From Chthoniobacteraceae bacterium (GTDB lineage: Bacteria; Verrucomicrobiota; Verrucomicrobiia; Chthoniobacterales; Chthoniobacteraceae): DNA of 64,000 nt. The stretch covers positions 434,001 to 498,000 of the forward strand of contig JAQGOL010000035.1 of assembly GCA_028293625.1 (NCBI GenBank). The letters run 5' to 3'. Position numbers and translations under genes: made by a program. Position 1 is the first letter of the stretch; the number at the start of each line of letters is the position of its first letter. The notes under the pieces are model-generated. The model had not been told where the DNA came from and did no database searches. It worked only from the letters and a program-made list of their open reading frames with translations. Positions 8,002-17,727 of the stretch are shown in pieces.

Positions 8002-10107
8002 GTGAATTTTCAAGCGCCGTTGCATGATTTGGAGTGGATAACGCCGCAGCGCCGGCGGCAACTCAACCGGTTCGGACTCACCACCGTGGAGGCGTTGCTC
8101 ACCCACTTTCCGCATCGCTACGAAGACCGCTCAAAGTTCGACCGGTTTCCCACCGCTGAGACCGAGCAGCCGGTTTGTCTCTGCGGGATCGTGAAAAAGG
8201 CCGGTGTCCGGCATTTGCGCAACAACCAGAGAATGTTTGATGCCGTGCTTGAGGAGGAGAACGCGCATGCGCTGAGTACGCCTTTGGTTTGTCGCTGGTT
8301 TAACGCGCATTGGGTGGAAAAAGCGATCGCCACGGGACAGCGGCTCGTCGTTTACGGCAAGCCGAAAAAGAGCGGCGCGAACATCGTCATTGCGCACCCG
8401 GAATTTGAAGTGGTGGACGAAGAATCGGAAGGCTCGATTCATCTCCAGCGCATCGTGCCCATTCATCGCGCCACCGAGGGGCTTTCCACAAGGGTCCTTC
8501 GGCAGATGATCTGGGATGCGCTCGAGCGGGTCGACCCGGGGAGCGTCACAGCGCTTCTTCCCGCTGGCTTTGATCCGGTCCCGCGCGTCGAGGCGCTAAG
8601 GCAGATTCATTTTCCTGATTCAGCCGGATTGCTTGAAAGCGCGCGCCGGCATCTGGTGCTGATTGAGTTTTTCGGACTCCAGCTTTGCGTGGCGGCCAAG
8701 CGCGCCGAGCAGATCGCGCAACCGGGTGAAGCGCATTGCGGTCCGGGCAGGCTGATGGAGCAACTCCACGCCGCGCTTCCGTTTGCCCTGACAAACGCCC
8801 AAAACCGCGCCATCGCGGAGATCCGGGCCGATTTGGGTTCGCGACGCTCGATGAACCGTCTGCTGCATGGCGATGTTGGTTCAGGCAAAACGCTCGTGGC
8901 CCTGAGCGCCATGCTTCTCACCGTGGAAGCCGGTTATCAGGCCGCGCTGATGGCCCCTACCCAGATCCTGGCCGAGCAACATTACCTGACCTTCAAACGT
9001 CTGCTCGATCCGCTTGGCATCGGCGTTGCGTTGCGGACCGGATCGCGCAAGGAAGAGACCACGGCGCTCCCGCTCTTCGCCCATGCCGGGGTGCAAGACG
9101 GCGTCGTCGGATTGAATGCATCCGCATCGGCCGAGCCGCAGATTTTTATCGGCACGCATGCTCTCCTTTATGAAGGCGCGGGGATCAGCCGCCTGGGACT
9201 GGCCGTTATTGATGAGCAGCACAAGTTTGGCGTCATGCAACGCGCCCGGCTTCGGGATCAGGGGATCGCGCCCGATGTCCTCGTCATGACGGCCACGCCG
9301 ATCCCGCGCACTTTGACGATGACCGTCTATGGCGACCTCGATGTCAGCACACTCGATGAATTGCCTGCCAACCGGGGGAAAATCATCACCGGCGCGCGTC
9401 CCGACAGCAAATTGCCGGATGCCGTTAAGTTTATCCGGGAACATCTCGAAGCGGGCCGCCAGGCTTACGTGGTTTATCCGCTTATCGACGGGTCCGAAAA
9501 ACTCGAAGCGAAGGCGGCTGCCGCTGAGTTTGAAAAATGGCGGCAATTTCTTGCCCCGATGCAATGCGAACTGCTGCATGGCCGCATTCCGCCTGAAGAA
9601 AAGGAAGCGATCATGGAACGATTTCGCCGGGGCGAATCGAAAGCGCTCATTGCCACGACAGTCATCGAGGTCGGTATCGATGTGCCCAATGCTACCATCA
9701 TGCTCATTGAAAATGCGGAGCGTTTTGGCCTTGCCCAGCTTCATCAGCTTCGCGGCCGGATTGGGCGCGGCGTTCATAAAAGTTATTGCATCCTTCTCAG
9801 TTCTAAGACGGAAGATCCCGAGGCGCAGGAAAAACTGCGGATCCTTGCGGAGACGCGCGACGGTTTTGAAATCGCGGAAGCCGATTTGCGTCTGCGCGGT
9901 CCCGGCGACCTCCTTGGAACGGCCCAGAGCGGACTTCCGCCGCTGAAACTTGGCAACCTCTTTGCCGATGCGCCGCTCATGCGGCTGGCCCGCCAGCGAG
10001 CGATTGACATTTTTGACGCCGACCCGGCGCTCGCCCTTCCCGAGAATGGCTGGTTGAGCGCGCTCTTGGCTGGGAACAAAAAAATCTCCCTCTCCCAAGT
10101 CAGCTGA
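8002..10107 (+). CDS. recG: ATP-dependent DNA helicase RecG
   Basis: RecG remodels stalled replication forks and branch-migrates Holliday junctions. The product has the N-terminal wedge region (RRRQLNRFGLTTVEALLTHF, HRYEDRS), the Walker A motif GDVGSGKT (about residue 290), the DEQH box in VIDEQHKFGV (about 403), TATPIPRT, and the C-terminal helicase half with TTVIEVGIDVPNAT and QLRGRIGRG. I chose GTG 8002 (protein starting V/M-NFQAPLHDLEW), giving about 701 residues, close to the usual 690. The frame stays open to a TTG at 7858, but that would overlap the divergent promoter region. A GATTAN-type repeat follows the stop. Confidence 0.93.
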   Translation: MNFQAPLHDLEWITPQRRRQLNRFGLTTVEALLTHFPHRYEDRSKFDRFPTAETEQPVCLCGIVKKAGVRHLRNNQRMFDAVLEEENAHALSTPLVCRWFNAHWVEKAIATGQRLVVYGKPKKSGANIVIAHPEFEVVDEESEGSIHLQRIVPIHRATEGLSTRVLRQMIWDALERVDPGSVTALLPAGFDPVPRVEALRQIHFPDSAGLLESARRHLVLIEFFGLQLCVAAKRAEQIAQPGEAHCGPGRLMEQLHAALPFALTNAQNRAIAEIRADLGSRRSMNRLLHGDVGSGKTLVALSAMLLTVEAGYQAALMAPTQILAEQHYLTFKRLLDPLGIGVALRTGSRKEETTALPLFAHAGVQDGVVGLNASASAEPQIFIGTHALLYEGAGISRLGLAVIDEQHKFGVMQRARLRDQGIAPDVLVMTATPIPRTLTMTVYGDLDVSTLDELPANRGKIITGARPDSKLPDAVKFIREHLEAGRQAYVVYPLIDGSEKLEAKAAAAEFEKWRQFLAPMQCELLHGRIPPEEKEAIMERFRRGESKALIATTVIEVGIDVPNATIMLIENAERFGLAQLHQLRGRIGRGVHKSYCILLSSKTEDPEAQEKLRILAETRDGFEIAEADLRLRGPGDLLGTAQSGLPPLKLGNLFADAPLMRLARQRAIDIFDADPALALPENGWLSALLAGNKKISLSQVS

Positions 10108-10126
10108 GGCAAAGCCTCTCCTCTCC

Positions 10127-10149
10127 CTTCTTACTCGTAATCGTAATCC
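10127..10149. repeat. GATTAN-type dispersed repeat, single arm
   Basis: CTTCTTACTCGTAATCGTAATCC lies 20 bases after the recG stop. Read on the other strand it is GATTAC-GATTAC-GAGTAAG, the same hexamer series seen at 17588, 19217, 24263 and 58588. No matching second arm is present here. Confidence 0.7.
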
Positions 10150-10376
10150 TCCAAGCCGGCCGGAATCAGACGTTTCAAAAACGGAGCCGAGCACCCGTCA
10201 CTTTTCCTCCGTGACTATCCGTTGCTTTCTCTGGCCTGATCGGCGCCATGGTTTTCGGCAGATTCGTTAAAACGCCCCTTCCTGACACACAAAAACATTC
10301 ACAGCCCCGTAGTTTAAAGAAACGCGGTGTTTGGGGGATATTTCACGTTTTGCTCACCGCGGCCTGACTTCATTCA

Positions 10377-11852
10377 ATGAGACGCTTTTTTTTCATCCTC
10401 CTGCTCGCTGCCCTGGTCGCGTTTGGTTATCACCGTTGGACTGTATTGAATGGGCCCGGCGCGGGCAGGCGGGCCGTTGAGCAATTCACGCCGGCGGAAC
10501 ATCCCCGGCTTGATTTAAAAGATGTCCAGGTGCTGGCGGCCATTGATGCGGAATATAGCCGGCTTATCAGCACGGTGACTCCCGCCGTTGTCGCGATTCG
10601 TTCCCGCGGAGTGGCACCATCGGACCCTTTTGAGATGCTTTTTCGACGCCAACTCGGCGCGGCGGCTCCGGTTAAAAAATCGCTTGGTTCAGGGGTTATT
10701 GTTTCCAAGGAAGGCCATGTCCTTACCAATGCCCATGTCATTGAAGGGATGAGTGAGATCATGGTGCAGCTCACCGATGGACGCAGTGTGCCGGCGCGCT
10801 TGATTGGCGAGGATAAACAGACCGACATCGCCGTGCTTCGTATCGATGCCCCGCGGATTGAAGCGCTGCCGATGGGCAACAGTGATGAACTGCGCGTGGG
10901 CCAGATGGTCTTCGCCATCGGCAATCCGTTCGGTCTCCAGGAAACCGTCACGCAAGGCATCATCAGCGCCAAAGGCCGTTCGATTAGCGACAGCGGCGTG
11001 GAGTTCATCCAGACCGATGCGGCCGTCAACCAGGGCAATTCGGGCGGCCCGTTGCTCAATCTGCGCGGCGAGATCATCGGGATCAACAGTGCGATTCTTT
11101 CCGAAAGCGGCGGCTGGCTGGGAATCAGTTTTGCGATTCCTTCCAATACAGCCCGGCGCGCATTGGAAAGCATCATCAAGGTGGGGCGGATTGTCCGTCC
11201 GTATCTTGGGGTGCTGATGGCGGATGTGACCGAGGATCTTGCCCAGGAGTTCAAGGCGCCCGATACCCAGGGCGCTTTTATTCACGACGTAGTCCCGACT
11301 TCACCGGCGGCCAAAGCCGGATTGAAACCGGGCGACATTATTCGCCGGCTAAACGGCACGGTCATCCGAAACAGCGCGGCGTTGCGCGAGCAGGTTGCCG
11401 CGTCGGCCGTCGGGGCAAAGTTAAGCCTCGATTACTTGCGCGAGGGTGTTGAAAAGAACGTGGAGGTGGAGGTTGTGGAAGCGCCAACGGCCGGCGCCGC
11501 CATTCAACGGCCCGCTGCGCCACAGTCGTTGCGACCGGGCACGCGCATGCCAAGGCGTCAGTTGGTGACCAACGTGCTTGATGGCATCCAGGTAAGTGAG
11601 ATCCCGGCCCGATTGCGCGATCAGCTCCCGGAAAATGCACGGGGTGTTTTTGTCACAGGCCTTGAGGAAAATGCCGCGGCGGCCCGGACATTGCGCGATG
11701 GCGATGTGATCGAGGAGATCAATCAGCAACCGGTTTCCTCCGTGGATGATTTCGAAAAACTCGTCAACGCGCTTCCTCCCGGGCAGCGGGCCTTGCTTCA
11801 TGTCGCCCGGGGCGATTCCAGGCTTTTTGTGGTAGTCAGTCCGCCAAAGTAG
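10377..11852 (+). CDS. DegQ/HtrA-type periplasmic serine protease, membrane-anchored
   Basis: This 491-residue protein starts with a hydrophobic anchor or uncleaved signal (MRRFFFILLLAALVAFGY). A trypsin-like domain follows with the full catalytic triad: His120 in TNAHVI, Asp150 in TDIAVLRID and Ser222 in GNSGGP. Two PDZ domains follow, one at about 260-350 (YLGVLMADVTEDLAQEF, AAKAGLKPGDIIRRLNG) and a second at about 390-485 (DGIQVSEI, LRDGDVIEEIN). This is the Deg family architecture used for envelope protein quality control. The spacer between the PDZ domains is Pro/Ala-rich. It has its own upstream region of about 270 bases and converges on tspO. Confidence 0.93.
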   Translation: MRRFFFILLLAALVAFGYHRWTVLNGPGAGRRAVEQFTPAEHPRLDLKDVQVLAAIDAEYSRLISTVTPAVVAIRSRGVAPSDPFEMLFRRQLGAAAPVKKSLGSGVIVSKEGHVLTNAHVIEGMSEIMVQLTDGRSVPARLIGEDKQTDIAVLRIDAPRIEALPMGNSDELRVGQMVFAIGNPFGLQETVTQGIISAKGRSISDSGVEFIQTDAAVNQGNSGGPLLNLRGEIIGINSAILSESGGWLGISFAIPSNTARRALESIIKVGRIVRPYLGVLMADVTEDLAQEFKAPDTQGAFIHDVVPTSPAAKAGLKPGDIIRRLNGTVIRNSAALREQVAASAVGAKLSLDYLREGVEKNVEVEVVEAPTAGAAIQRPAAPQSLRPGTRMPRRQLVTNVLDGIQVSEIPARLRDQLPENARGVFVTGLEENAAAARTLRDGDVIEEINQQPVSSVDDFEKLVNALPPGQRALLHVARGDSRLFVVVSPPK

Positions 11853-11877
11853 CCACTCAAACACCATCACTTTTTTC

Positions 11878-12363
11878 CTACAACGGCGGGTTGAGCCGCC
11901 AAATGGAGAGGTTCAAAACCGCGGCAAAGCTTACCCACGCCAGGTATGGCACCAAAAGCCAGGTGGCCGGACGTTCCACTTTACTGAAGGCCACGAGCGT
12001 TATGACGATCGCCACCCATAAAAGGATGATCTCGCCAAAGGCAACGCCCGGCAGATGCCACCCGAAAAAGAGCGGGGTCCAGAAGGCGTTGAGGGCAAGT
12101 TGAATAAGGTAAAATGTCAGCGGACGGCGTTGCGTGCGCCAGCCGCCCTGGCGCCATACCCGCCACGCGGCCACGGCCATCAGGATATAAAGCAACGTCC
12201 AGACCGGGCCAAAAAGCGCGGAAGGCGGATTCCACGAAGGTTTGTTTAATCCCGCGAACCATTCCCCAGGCAGACTTCCGGCTCCGATCGTCGGAGCCAG
12301 AAATGTCAGCAGAATCCACCCGGCAAGCACCAATGAAGAGTTGTGTTTGGTTTGATGATTCAC
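11878..12363 (-). CDS. TspO/MBR family tryptophan-rich sensory protein
   Basis: The 161-residue protein is an integral membrane protein with five predicted helices, the TspO topology. Recognisable family blocks are GLNKPSWNPPSALFGPVWT, LLYILMAVAAWRVWR, and LNAFWTPLFFGWHLPGVAF. TspO proteins bind porphyrins or related ligands and are linked to oxidative stress and tetrapyrrole regulation. It is the last gene of a minus-strand run after alaS and the 306-residue secreted protein, 43 bases behind the latter, so co-transcription is possible. Confidence 0.93.
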   Translation of the reverse strand: MNHQTKHNSSLVLAGWILLTFLAPTIGAGSLPGEWFAGLNKPSWNPPSALFGPVWTLLYILMAVAAWRVWRQGGWRTQRRPLTFYLIQLALNAFWTPLFFGWHLPGVAFGEIILLWVAIVITLVAFSKVERPATWLLVPYLAWVSFAAVLNLSIWRLNPPL

Positions 12364-12406
12364 TCTCTAATGAATCGGGCGAGCAGCCCTCGCGAAATCC
12401 GGTTTT

Positions 12407-13327
12407 TTAGTGGGAACCAAATTCGCGATGCAATGTGCGCAACGAGCCCGTCACCGTCGCCAGATCGCCCACAATGACGAACATCCGGAATGGATAATCG
12501 CCCGGCGCAATCCCATCCTTTTCCCGGATTCGAAAGACGCAGTTCCATTTCACCACTTTGGCCGAATCAAAATTGAACCGTCCGTACGTGGGGCCGCTTG
12601 TTGCAGGAGAATTCTGAGGCGGCGAATAAATTCCCATCGCATGGCTGCCGCCCGGAACTGAGAGAACCACCGGACGGCCAATCTCGCCCGGCCCCTCGGA
12701 GAGCGGCTCAAGTTCGCCCGATTGCGCGTTGAATTGGAGAAAGCGCGAAAACTCCGTCGGCATGTAACCGGTCAGCGCCTCAAACACCGCCTCGTTGTGC
12801 CGCTCGCCAATCGGGAGTCCAAACGTGACGTCGTATGAAATGACGCCGGGCATCTCTTTATATCCAATCCTCACCCGCTTGGTCAGGAGATGATTGGATA
12901 AAACGGTATTGTTTTTGGCCAATTGTCCACCCGATTTTCCACCCGGCCGCAGCCAGAACGCCATCTGGCTCGTGGTTTGAAGCGCGTTGCCTGTGGCTAC
13001 GAGATGAAGCAGGCGGCTTGAGGAAACCGGTCCCGCGCCGTCGCGTTCGCAGCCCGCTTCGGTCGGATTATAGGTCTCGTTGAGAATGGGGGTTCCACTA
13101 TCGAGGTTCGACGCGCTCTGAAGCTGGCGGCCGTGGTCGGTCGAGTTGATGAACTCCCTGCCGTTCCAGCTCAGCGAATCGATGGCACCCGCCAGCCGCG
13201 CCGTCGTGCTGATCACAATCTCCGAGCCGCCAGCTGCCGCCCGAATCACGGAGTCACCCGAGGGCGCTTCCGCACAAAACCCCGTCACCGAGGCGAATGC
13301 GCAGAGCCATAGCGAAACCCGCAGCAT
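12407..13327 (-). CDS. Exported protein of unknown function, 306 aa
   Basis: A signal peptide (MLRVSLWLCAFASVTGFCAEA) precedes a mature domain with no motif I can name with confidence. The order of beta-strand-like segments, with AGAIDSLSWNGREFINSTDH near the start and RFLQFNAQSGEL and GGSHAMGIYSPPQ later, is reminiscent of galactose-mutarotase-like or carbohydrate-binding sandwich domains that recognise sugars. It lacks clear catalytic residues. It starts 6 bases after the alaS stop, so it probably shares the alaS transcript, though the link looks incidental. Confidence 0.75.
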   Translation of the reverse strand: MLRVSLWLCAFASVTGFCAEAPSGDSVIRAAAGGSEIVISTTARLAGAIDSLSWNGREFINSTDHGRQLQSASNLDSGTPILNETYNPTEAGCERDGAGPVSSSRLLHLVATGNALQTTSQMAFWLRPGGKSGGQLAKNNTVLSNHLLTKRVRIGYKEMPGVISYDVTFGLPIGERHNEAVFEALTGYMPTEFSRFLQFNAQSGELEPLSEGPGEIGRPVVLSVPGGSHAMGIYSPPQNSPATSGPTYGRFNFDSAKVVKWNCVFRIREKDGIAPGDYPFRMFVIVGDLATVTGSLRTLHREFGSH

Positions 13328-13333
13328 GCGAAT

Positions 13334-16027
13334 TTATCCCAGCAAGGTTTTTGCGTGGACCAGCGCTTCGCCGAGTTTGGAGGGATCTTTTCCTCCTCCT
13401 CGCGCCGCATCGGGTTTGCCGCCGCCTTTTCCCCCCACAATCGGCGCGATCCCCTGGATGAGTTTGCCCGCCTGGACTTTGGAGGTGAACTCGGAGGAAA
13501 CCGCGGTCACGAGCGCGACCGCTCCGTTGGCGCTTCCGCCGAGTACAATTACTCCGGCGAACTGCCCTTTGAGCGCATCGGCCACGGTCTGGAGTGTATC
13601 GCCGTCAACCGCGCCCAGATTGGCGATGATGGCCGGGATGCCATTGATGGTTTCCGCTTTGGAAATGAGTTCTTTGGCGCGACCGGATGCCTCGCGTTGC
13701 TGGGCTGCCTTGAGCGCGCGTTCGAGCTCCTTTTGATCGGCGATCATTGAATCGATCCGTTTTTCAATCTCGCCGAGCGGACTGCCGAGCTTGGCGGCGA
13801 GCAGTTTGAGGCGTTCCCCGTCAGCTTGGGCAAAGTCGTAGGCATTAAGCCCGGCAACCGCTTCGATCCGGCGCACACCGGCCGCGATGGCAGCTTCGCC
13901 CACGATCCGGAACAATCCGATCTCGCCGGTCGCGCGCGTGTGCGTGCCGCCGCAGAGCTCCATCGAATAGCCATTCAACGCGCCCGGTTCCCCGCCGATC
14001 TGCACGACTCGCACGATGTCGCCGTATTTATCGCCGAAAAACTGCATGATCCCGGGCCGGCCTTTGATCTCGGCGTGTGGTACTTCTTTCCAGGAAACCG
14101 AGGCATTCTCCACGATGCGCTGGTTTACGAGCCGCTCGACATCGCGCACCTGCTGCGGGGTGAGCGCCTGATGATTAAAATCAAAGGTTAGTTTTTCCGC
14201 GCCGACAAAGGAGCCTTTCTGCGTGGCCTCCTTGCTCACCACCTCATGCAAAGCCCAGTGCAACAGATGCGTCACGCTGTGATGCCGCTGGATGGCTGCC
14301 CGCCGCGCCGGATCGACACTGATGTTAATGGTCGAGCCGACCGCTGGCACGTCGTCGGAAGCGGCATCGATGAAATGCAGCCAGGTGTTGCCGCTCTTTT
14401 GCGTGTTGCCGATCCGCCAGAACTGGCCGCTGCCGCTCAGCTCGCCGGTGTCGCCAACCTGGCCGCCCATTTCCGCGTAACAAACACTCGCATCGAGAAT
14501 GACCGCGGTCTTTTCCTTGAGCGCAACGACTTCGACCACCTGGGCATCGGTCGTCAGCGAATCAAATCCGATAAAGCGCGTCGGGGTCGTCGTCTCGATC
14601 TGGGAGAGTTCGATGATCTGCTTTTTCTGCGCGGCCCGGGCCCGGTCGCGCTGCTCTTTCATGAGGATTTCGAAACCGGCGGTATCAACCGTCAGCCCGC
14701 GTTCACGCGCCATCAACTCGGTAAGATCGAGCGGGAACCCGTAGGTGTCGTAGAGTTTGAAAGCAGTATTGCCTGACACCTGCTGGTTTCCGGGCAGTTC
14801 GCTCAGGAAAATCTCAATCCCGCGATCGAGCGTGCGATTAAACGATTCCTCCTCCACGCGGAGCACTTCCTCGATGTGCTTTTGTTTTACCCGCAGCTCG
14901 GGGAATACACCGCCCATTGATTGGGCCAGGACGTCGACCAGCTTGTAGAAAAACGGCTGGTGGAATCCGAGCGTGCGTCCGTACCGGACCGCCCGGCGCA
15001 AAATCCGCCGCAGCACATAGTTGCGATCGGTGTTGCCGGGCTGGATGCCGTCCGCGATGGCAAAGCTCAGGGTCCGGATGTGATCGGCGATCACGCGGAA
15101 AGCGACATCGGCTTTTTCCAATTCCGTATCGCCGGTGCTGCCGCTGGCCGGGAGCGTGGAGCCGTATTGTTTGCCGCTCAGCTTGCCGATTTCATCAAAG
15201 ATCGGACGAAAAATATCGGTCTCGTAATTTGAGATCTTGGCGTTGGCGAAATCGGTGAAGTTTTTCGTGCCCTGAATGATCGAGGCGACGCGTTCAAAGC
15301 CCATGCCGGTGTCGACATGCTTGGCCGGGAGCGGCGAGAAGCTGCCATCGGGGTTTGCGTTGAACTGGATGAAAACCAGGTTCCAGATCTCGATGCATTC
15401 GGCGCTGCCTTGGTTAACGAGCGCGCCGTGGGTATCGCCGGCCGGGGTGAGATCGACATGGAGCTCGCTGCACGGCCCGCACGGACCCGTGTCGCCCATC
15501 ATCCAGAAATTGTCTTTTTTGTTCCCGTTGACGATGTGTTTGGCCGGATCGAGTCCAACGGAGCGGTATTTTGCGGCCCACAAATCCCACGCTTCCTGAT
15601 CGAAATCGGCGGGATCGCCCTTTGATTTGTCGGGGCTGTAGACCGTGGCGTAAAGACGGTTGGCCGGGAACCCCCAGCGTTCAATAATCAGCTCCCAGGC
15701 CCACTCGATGGCTTCTTTTTTAAAATAATCGCCAAAGCTCCAGTTGCCGAGCATCTCGAAAAACGTGTGGTGATACGTGTCGAGGCCGACATCATCGAGA
15801 TCGTTATGCTTGCCGCCGGCCCGAATGCATTTCTGGGTGTCAGCGGCGCGGCCCGGAGAATAAGGGCATTGGATCTGGCCAAGGAAGATCGGCACAAACT
15901 GGTTCATCCCTGCGTTGGTGAAAAGCAGGTTGGGCGAGTCGGGCATCAGACTCGAGGATGGGACGATGGTGTGCTGTTTCTCGCGGAAGAAATCGAGGAA
16001 GGATTGGCGGATCTGTGCGGCGGTCAT
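13334..16027 (-). CDS. alaS: Alanyl-tRNA synthetase
   Basis: AlaS charges tRNA-Ala. The 897-residue product (usual about 875) begins MTAAQIRQSFLDFFREKQH, the canonical N-terminus, and has the class II core (LLFTNAGMNQFVPIFLGQ, KCIRAGGKHNDLDDVG, HHTFFEMLGNWSFGDYFK). It also has the editing domain with the zinc-binding pairs THLLHWALH and ELCGGTHTRATGEIG, and a C-terminal DHHA1 domain with a Gly-rich tail (GGKGGGKPDAARGGG). I chose ATG 16027; the frame runs on to 16189, but those 54 residues are unconserved and overlap the divergent aldehyde dehydrogenase start. Confidence 0.96.
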   Translation of the reverse strand: MTAAQIRQSFLDFFREKQHTIVPSSSLMPDSPNLLFTNAGMNQFVPIFLGQIQCPYSPGRAADTQKCIRAGGKHNDLDDVGLDTYHHTFFEMLGNWSFGDYFKKEAIEWAWELIIERWGFPANRLYATVYSPDKSKGDPADFDQEAWDLWAAKYRSVGLDPAKHIVNGNKKDNFWMMGDTGPCGPCSELHVDLTPAGDTHGALVNQGSAECIEIWNLVFIQFNANPDGSFSPLPAKHVDTGMGFERVASIIQGTKNFTDFANAKISNYETDIFRPIFDEIGKLSGKQYGSTLPASGSTGDTELEKADVAFRVIADHIRTLSFAIADGIQPGNTDRNYVLRRILRRAVRYGRTLGFHQPFFYKLVDVLAQSMGGVFPELRVKQKHIEEVLRVEEESFNRTLDRGIEIFLSELPGNQQVSGNTAFKLYDTYGFPLDLTELMARERGLTVDTAGFEILMKEQRDRARAAQKKQIIELSQIETTTPTRFIGFDSLTTDAQVVEVVALKEKTAVILDASVCYAEMGGQVGDTGELSGSGQFWRIGNTQKSGNTWLHFIDAASDDVPAVGSTINISVDPARRAAIQRHHSVTHLLHWALHEVVSKEATQKGSFVGAEKLTFDFNHQALTPQQVRDVERLVNQRIVENASVSWKEVPHAEIKGRPGIMQFFGDKYGDIVRVVQIGGEPGALNGYSMELCGGTHTRATGEIGLFRIVGEAAIAAGVRRIEAVAGLNAYDFAQADGERLKLLAAKLGSPLGEIEKRIDSMIADQKELERALKAAQQREASGRAKELISKAETINGIPAIIANLGAVDGDTLQTVADALKGQFAGVIVLGGSANGAVALVTAVSSEFTSKVQAGKLIQGIAPIVGGKGGGKPDAARGGGKDPSKLGEALVHAKTLLG

Positions 16028-16151
16028 GGGCAAAGGGTCGCGAACGTAGCCAATCCCGGCAAAAGGTAAACACTGACGTCTTACGGCCTGTCGGTGGCGC
16101 TTGGAATTGGTCGTTACTTGCGCGGGGAAGGCGTGACCGGCAGATTGAGCC

Positions 16152-17585
16152 ATGAGTATCACTGCCCCGCGCGGACTTCTTGTTGGCAATCAATGGCGGA
16201 CTTGCACGGAGACGCTGCCGGTCATTGATCCTTTTACCGGAAACGAAATCGCCCGTGCCCCGCTTGGCGATGAAGCGCTTTTGGAGGAAGCAATCGGCGT
16301 GGCGCAGGCAGCGTTTAAAAAGACCAGGGCGATTCCGGCGCATGCGCGGGCTGGATTGCTTGAGAAGGTGGCAATCGGGATTGAAAAAAGAAGCGCCGAG
16401 CTGGCGGAAACGATCATGGCTGAATCGGGTAAACCGATCATTTTCGCCGAGGCGGAAGTAGGCCGTGCCGTCATGACCTTCAACACCGCGGCGGGTGAAG
16501 CGCGCCAATCGCAAGGCGCGTTGCTTCCCCTGGATGGCCTCCCGCCCGGCGCGGGTCACTTTGGCATGGTCAGACGTTTTCCGATCGGTGTCATCGGCGC
16601 GATCACGCCCTTCAATTTCCCGCTGAATCTGGTGGCTCACAAGGTGGCGCCTTGTCTGGCAACGGGTAACACGATGGTGCTTAAGCCGGCTATGAAGACG
16701 CCGTTAACCGCGCTCTTGCTGGCGGAGATCCTGGTCGAAGCGGGAATGCCGGAGGGACAGATTAACTTTGTGACCTGCACAAATGAAGTGGCGGCTCAGC
16801 TCGTGCAGGATGAGCGGGTGAAAAAAATCACGTTCACGGGCAGTCCGGAAGTCGGCTGGCGGCTTAAAGAGCAGTGCGGAAAAAAGCGGATCACGCTTGA
16901 GCTCGGCGGCAACGCGGGCGTGATCGTGCATTCCGATGCGGAGCTGGACATGGCAATTCCAGCGATCGCAATGGGCGGGTTCGGCCAGGCGGGGCAATCG
17001 TGTATCAGCGTACAGCGAATCGTTATCCACGAGAGCCGGTATGAGGAGTTCCGTGAGCGCTTTCTTGCCCATATTCTAGCGAAGATAAAAACCGGGGATC
17101 CGCGCGATCGGGCAACGATCGTTGGACCGATGATCAATGCCGAAGCGCTGGAGCGGGTTCGCAAACAGATATCCGATGCCGTGGCCGCCGGGGCGAGTGT
17201 GGCGCTGGGCGGTACCATTACAGGCCGATGCCTGGAAGCGACTGTGCTTGAAAACCTCGATCCGCGGTGCGACCTGGTGGCGGGGGAAGCGTTTGCACCG
17301 CTTGTCACGCTGCATCAGTACCGGGAGTTTAAGGAAGCGCTGGAGTTTATCAACGCGTCCGTCTTTGGCCTTCAGGCCGGTGTTTACACCCGCGATTTGA
17401 ACCTGGCGATGCAGGCCTTTGAAGCGCTCGATGTCGGAGGTGTCCTAATCAATCAGGTCCCGACATGGCGTGTGGATAACATGCCGTATGGCGGGATAAA
17501 AGAGAGCGGGTTCGGAAGGGAAGGCGTCCGGTACGCCATGGAGGAGATGACTGAACTCAAGTCGCTTGTGATGAAGTTAGACTGA
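16152..17585 (+). CDS. Aldehyde dehydrogenase family protein (477 aa)
   Basis: An NAD(P)-dependent aldehyde dehydrogenase. Seen are the NAD-binding PFNFPLNLVAHKVAPCLA region, the FTGSPEVGW turn, the general base Glu250 in LELGGNAG and the catalytic Cys284 in GQAGQSCISVQR. The NFPLNLVAHK and QSCISVQR signatures resemble the lactaldehyde/glycolaldehyde or non-phosphorylating GAPDH-like branch rather than BetB. Physiological substrate cannot be read from the sequence. It is divergent from alaS and separated from a second aldehyde dehydrogenase by a palindromic repeat, so the two may be independently transcribed. Confidence 0.9.
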   Translation: MSITAPRGLLVGNQWRTCTETLPVIDPFTGNEIARAPLGDEALLEEAIGVAQAAFKKTRAIPAHARAGLLEKVAIGIEKRSAELAETIMAESGKPIIFAEAEVGRAVMTFNTAAGEARQSQGALLPLDGLPPGAGHFGMVRRFPIGVIGAITPFNFPLNLVAHKVAPCLATGNTMVLKPAMKTPLTALLLAEILVEAGMPEGQINFVTCTNEVAAQLVQDERVKKITFTGSPEVGWRLKEQCGKKRITLELGGNAGVIVHSDAELDMAIPAIAMGGFGQAGQSCISVQRIVIHESRYEEFRERFLAHILAKIKTGDPRDRATIVGPMINAEALERVRKQISDAVAAGASVALGGTITGRCLEATVLENLDPRCDLVAGEAFAPLVTLHQYREFKEALEFINASVFGLQAGVYTRDLNLAMQAFEALDVGGVLINQVPTWRVDNMPYGGIKESGFGREGVRYAMEEMTELKSLVMKLD

Positions 17586-17587
17586 TT

Positions 17588-17686
17588 CCCTTCTTACTCT
17601 TAATCGTAATCCTTTCTCCTCTTCTGATTGGGTGACGCCCGGAAAGCAGAAGAGAGATTATGATTACGATTATGAAGAGGAGGGGA
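17588..17686. repeat. GATTAN-type palindromic repeat after the first aldehyde dehydrogenase
   Basis: Two arms face each other immediately after the stop at 17585. TAATCGTAATC (17601-17611) pairs perfectly with GATTACGATTA (17662-17672), and CTCTTCTG (17619-17626) pairs with CAGAAGAG (17647-17654). The whole element is purine-rich on one side of the loop. It can form a long stem-loop, so it may act as a terminator, but no T-run follows. Confidence 0.8.
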
Positions 17687-17727
17687 AAGTCGCCTTGCAG
17701 CCGCTTCGGAGCGCGGCAGATTAGGCC

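Noticed and set aside
8881-10194. 437-residue open frame antisense to recG
   Set aside because: It lies entirely opposite conserved RecG helicase motifs and shows low-complexity composition typical of shadow frames.
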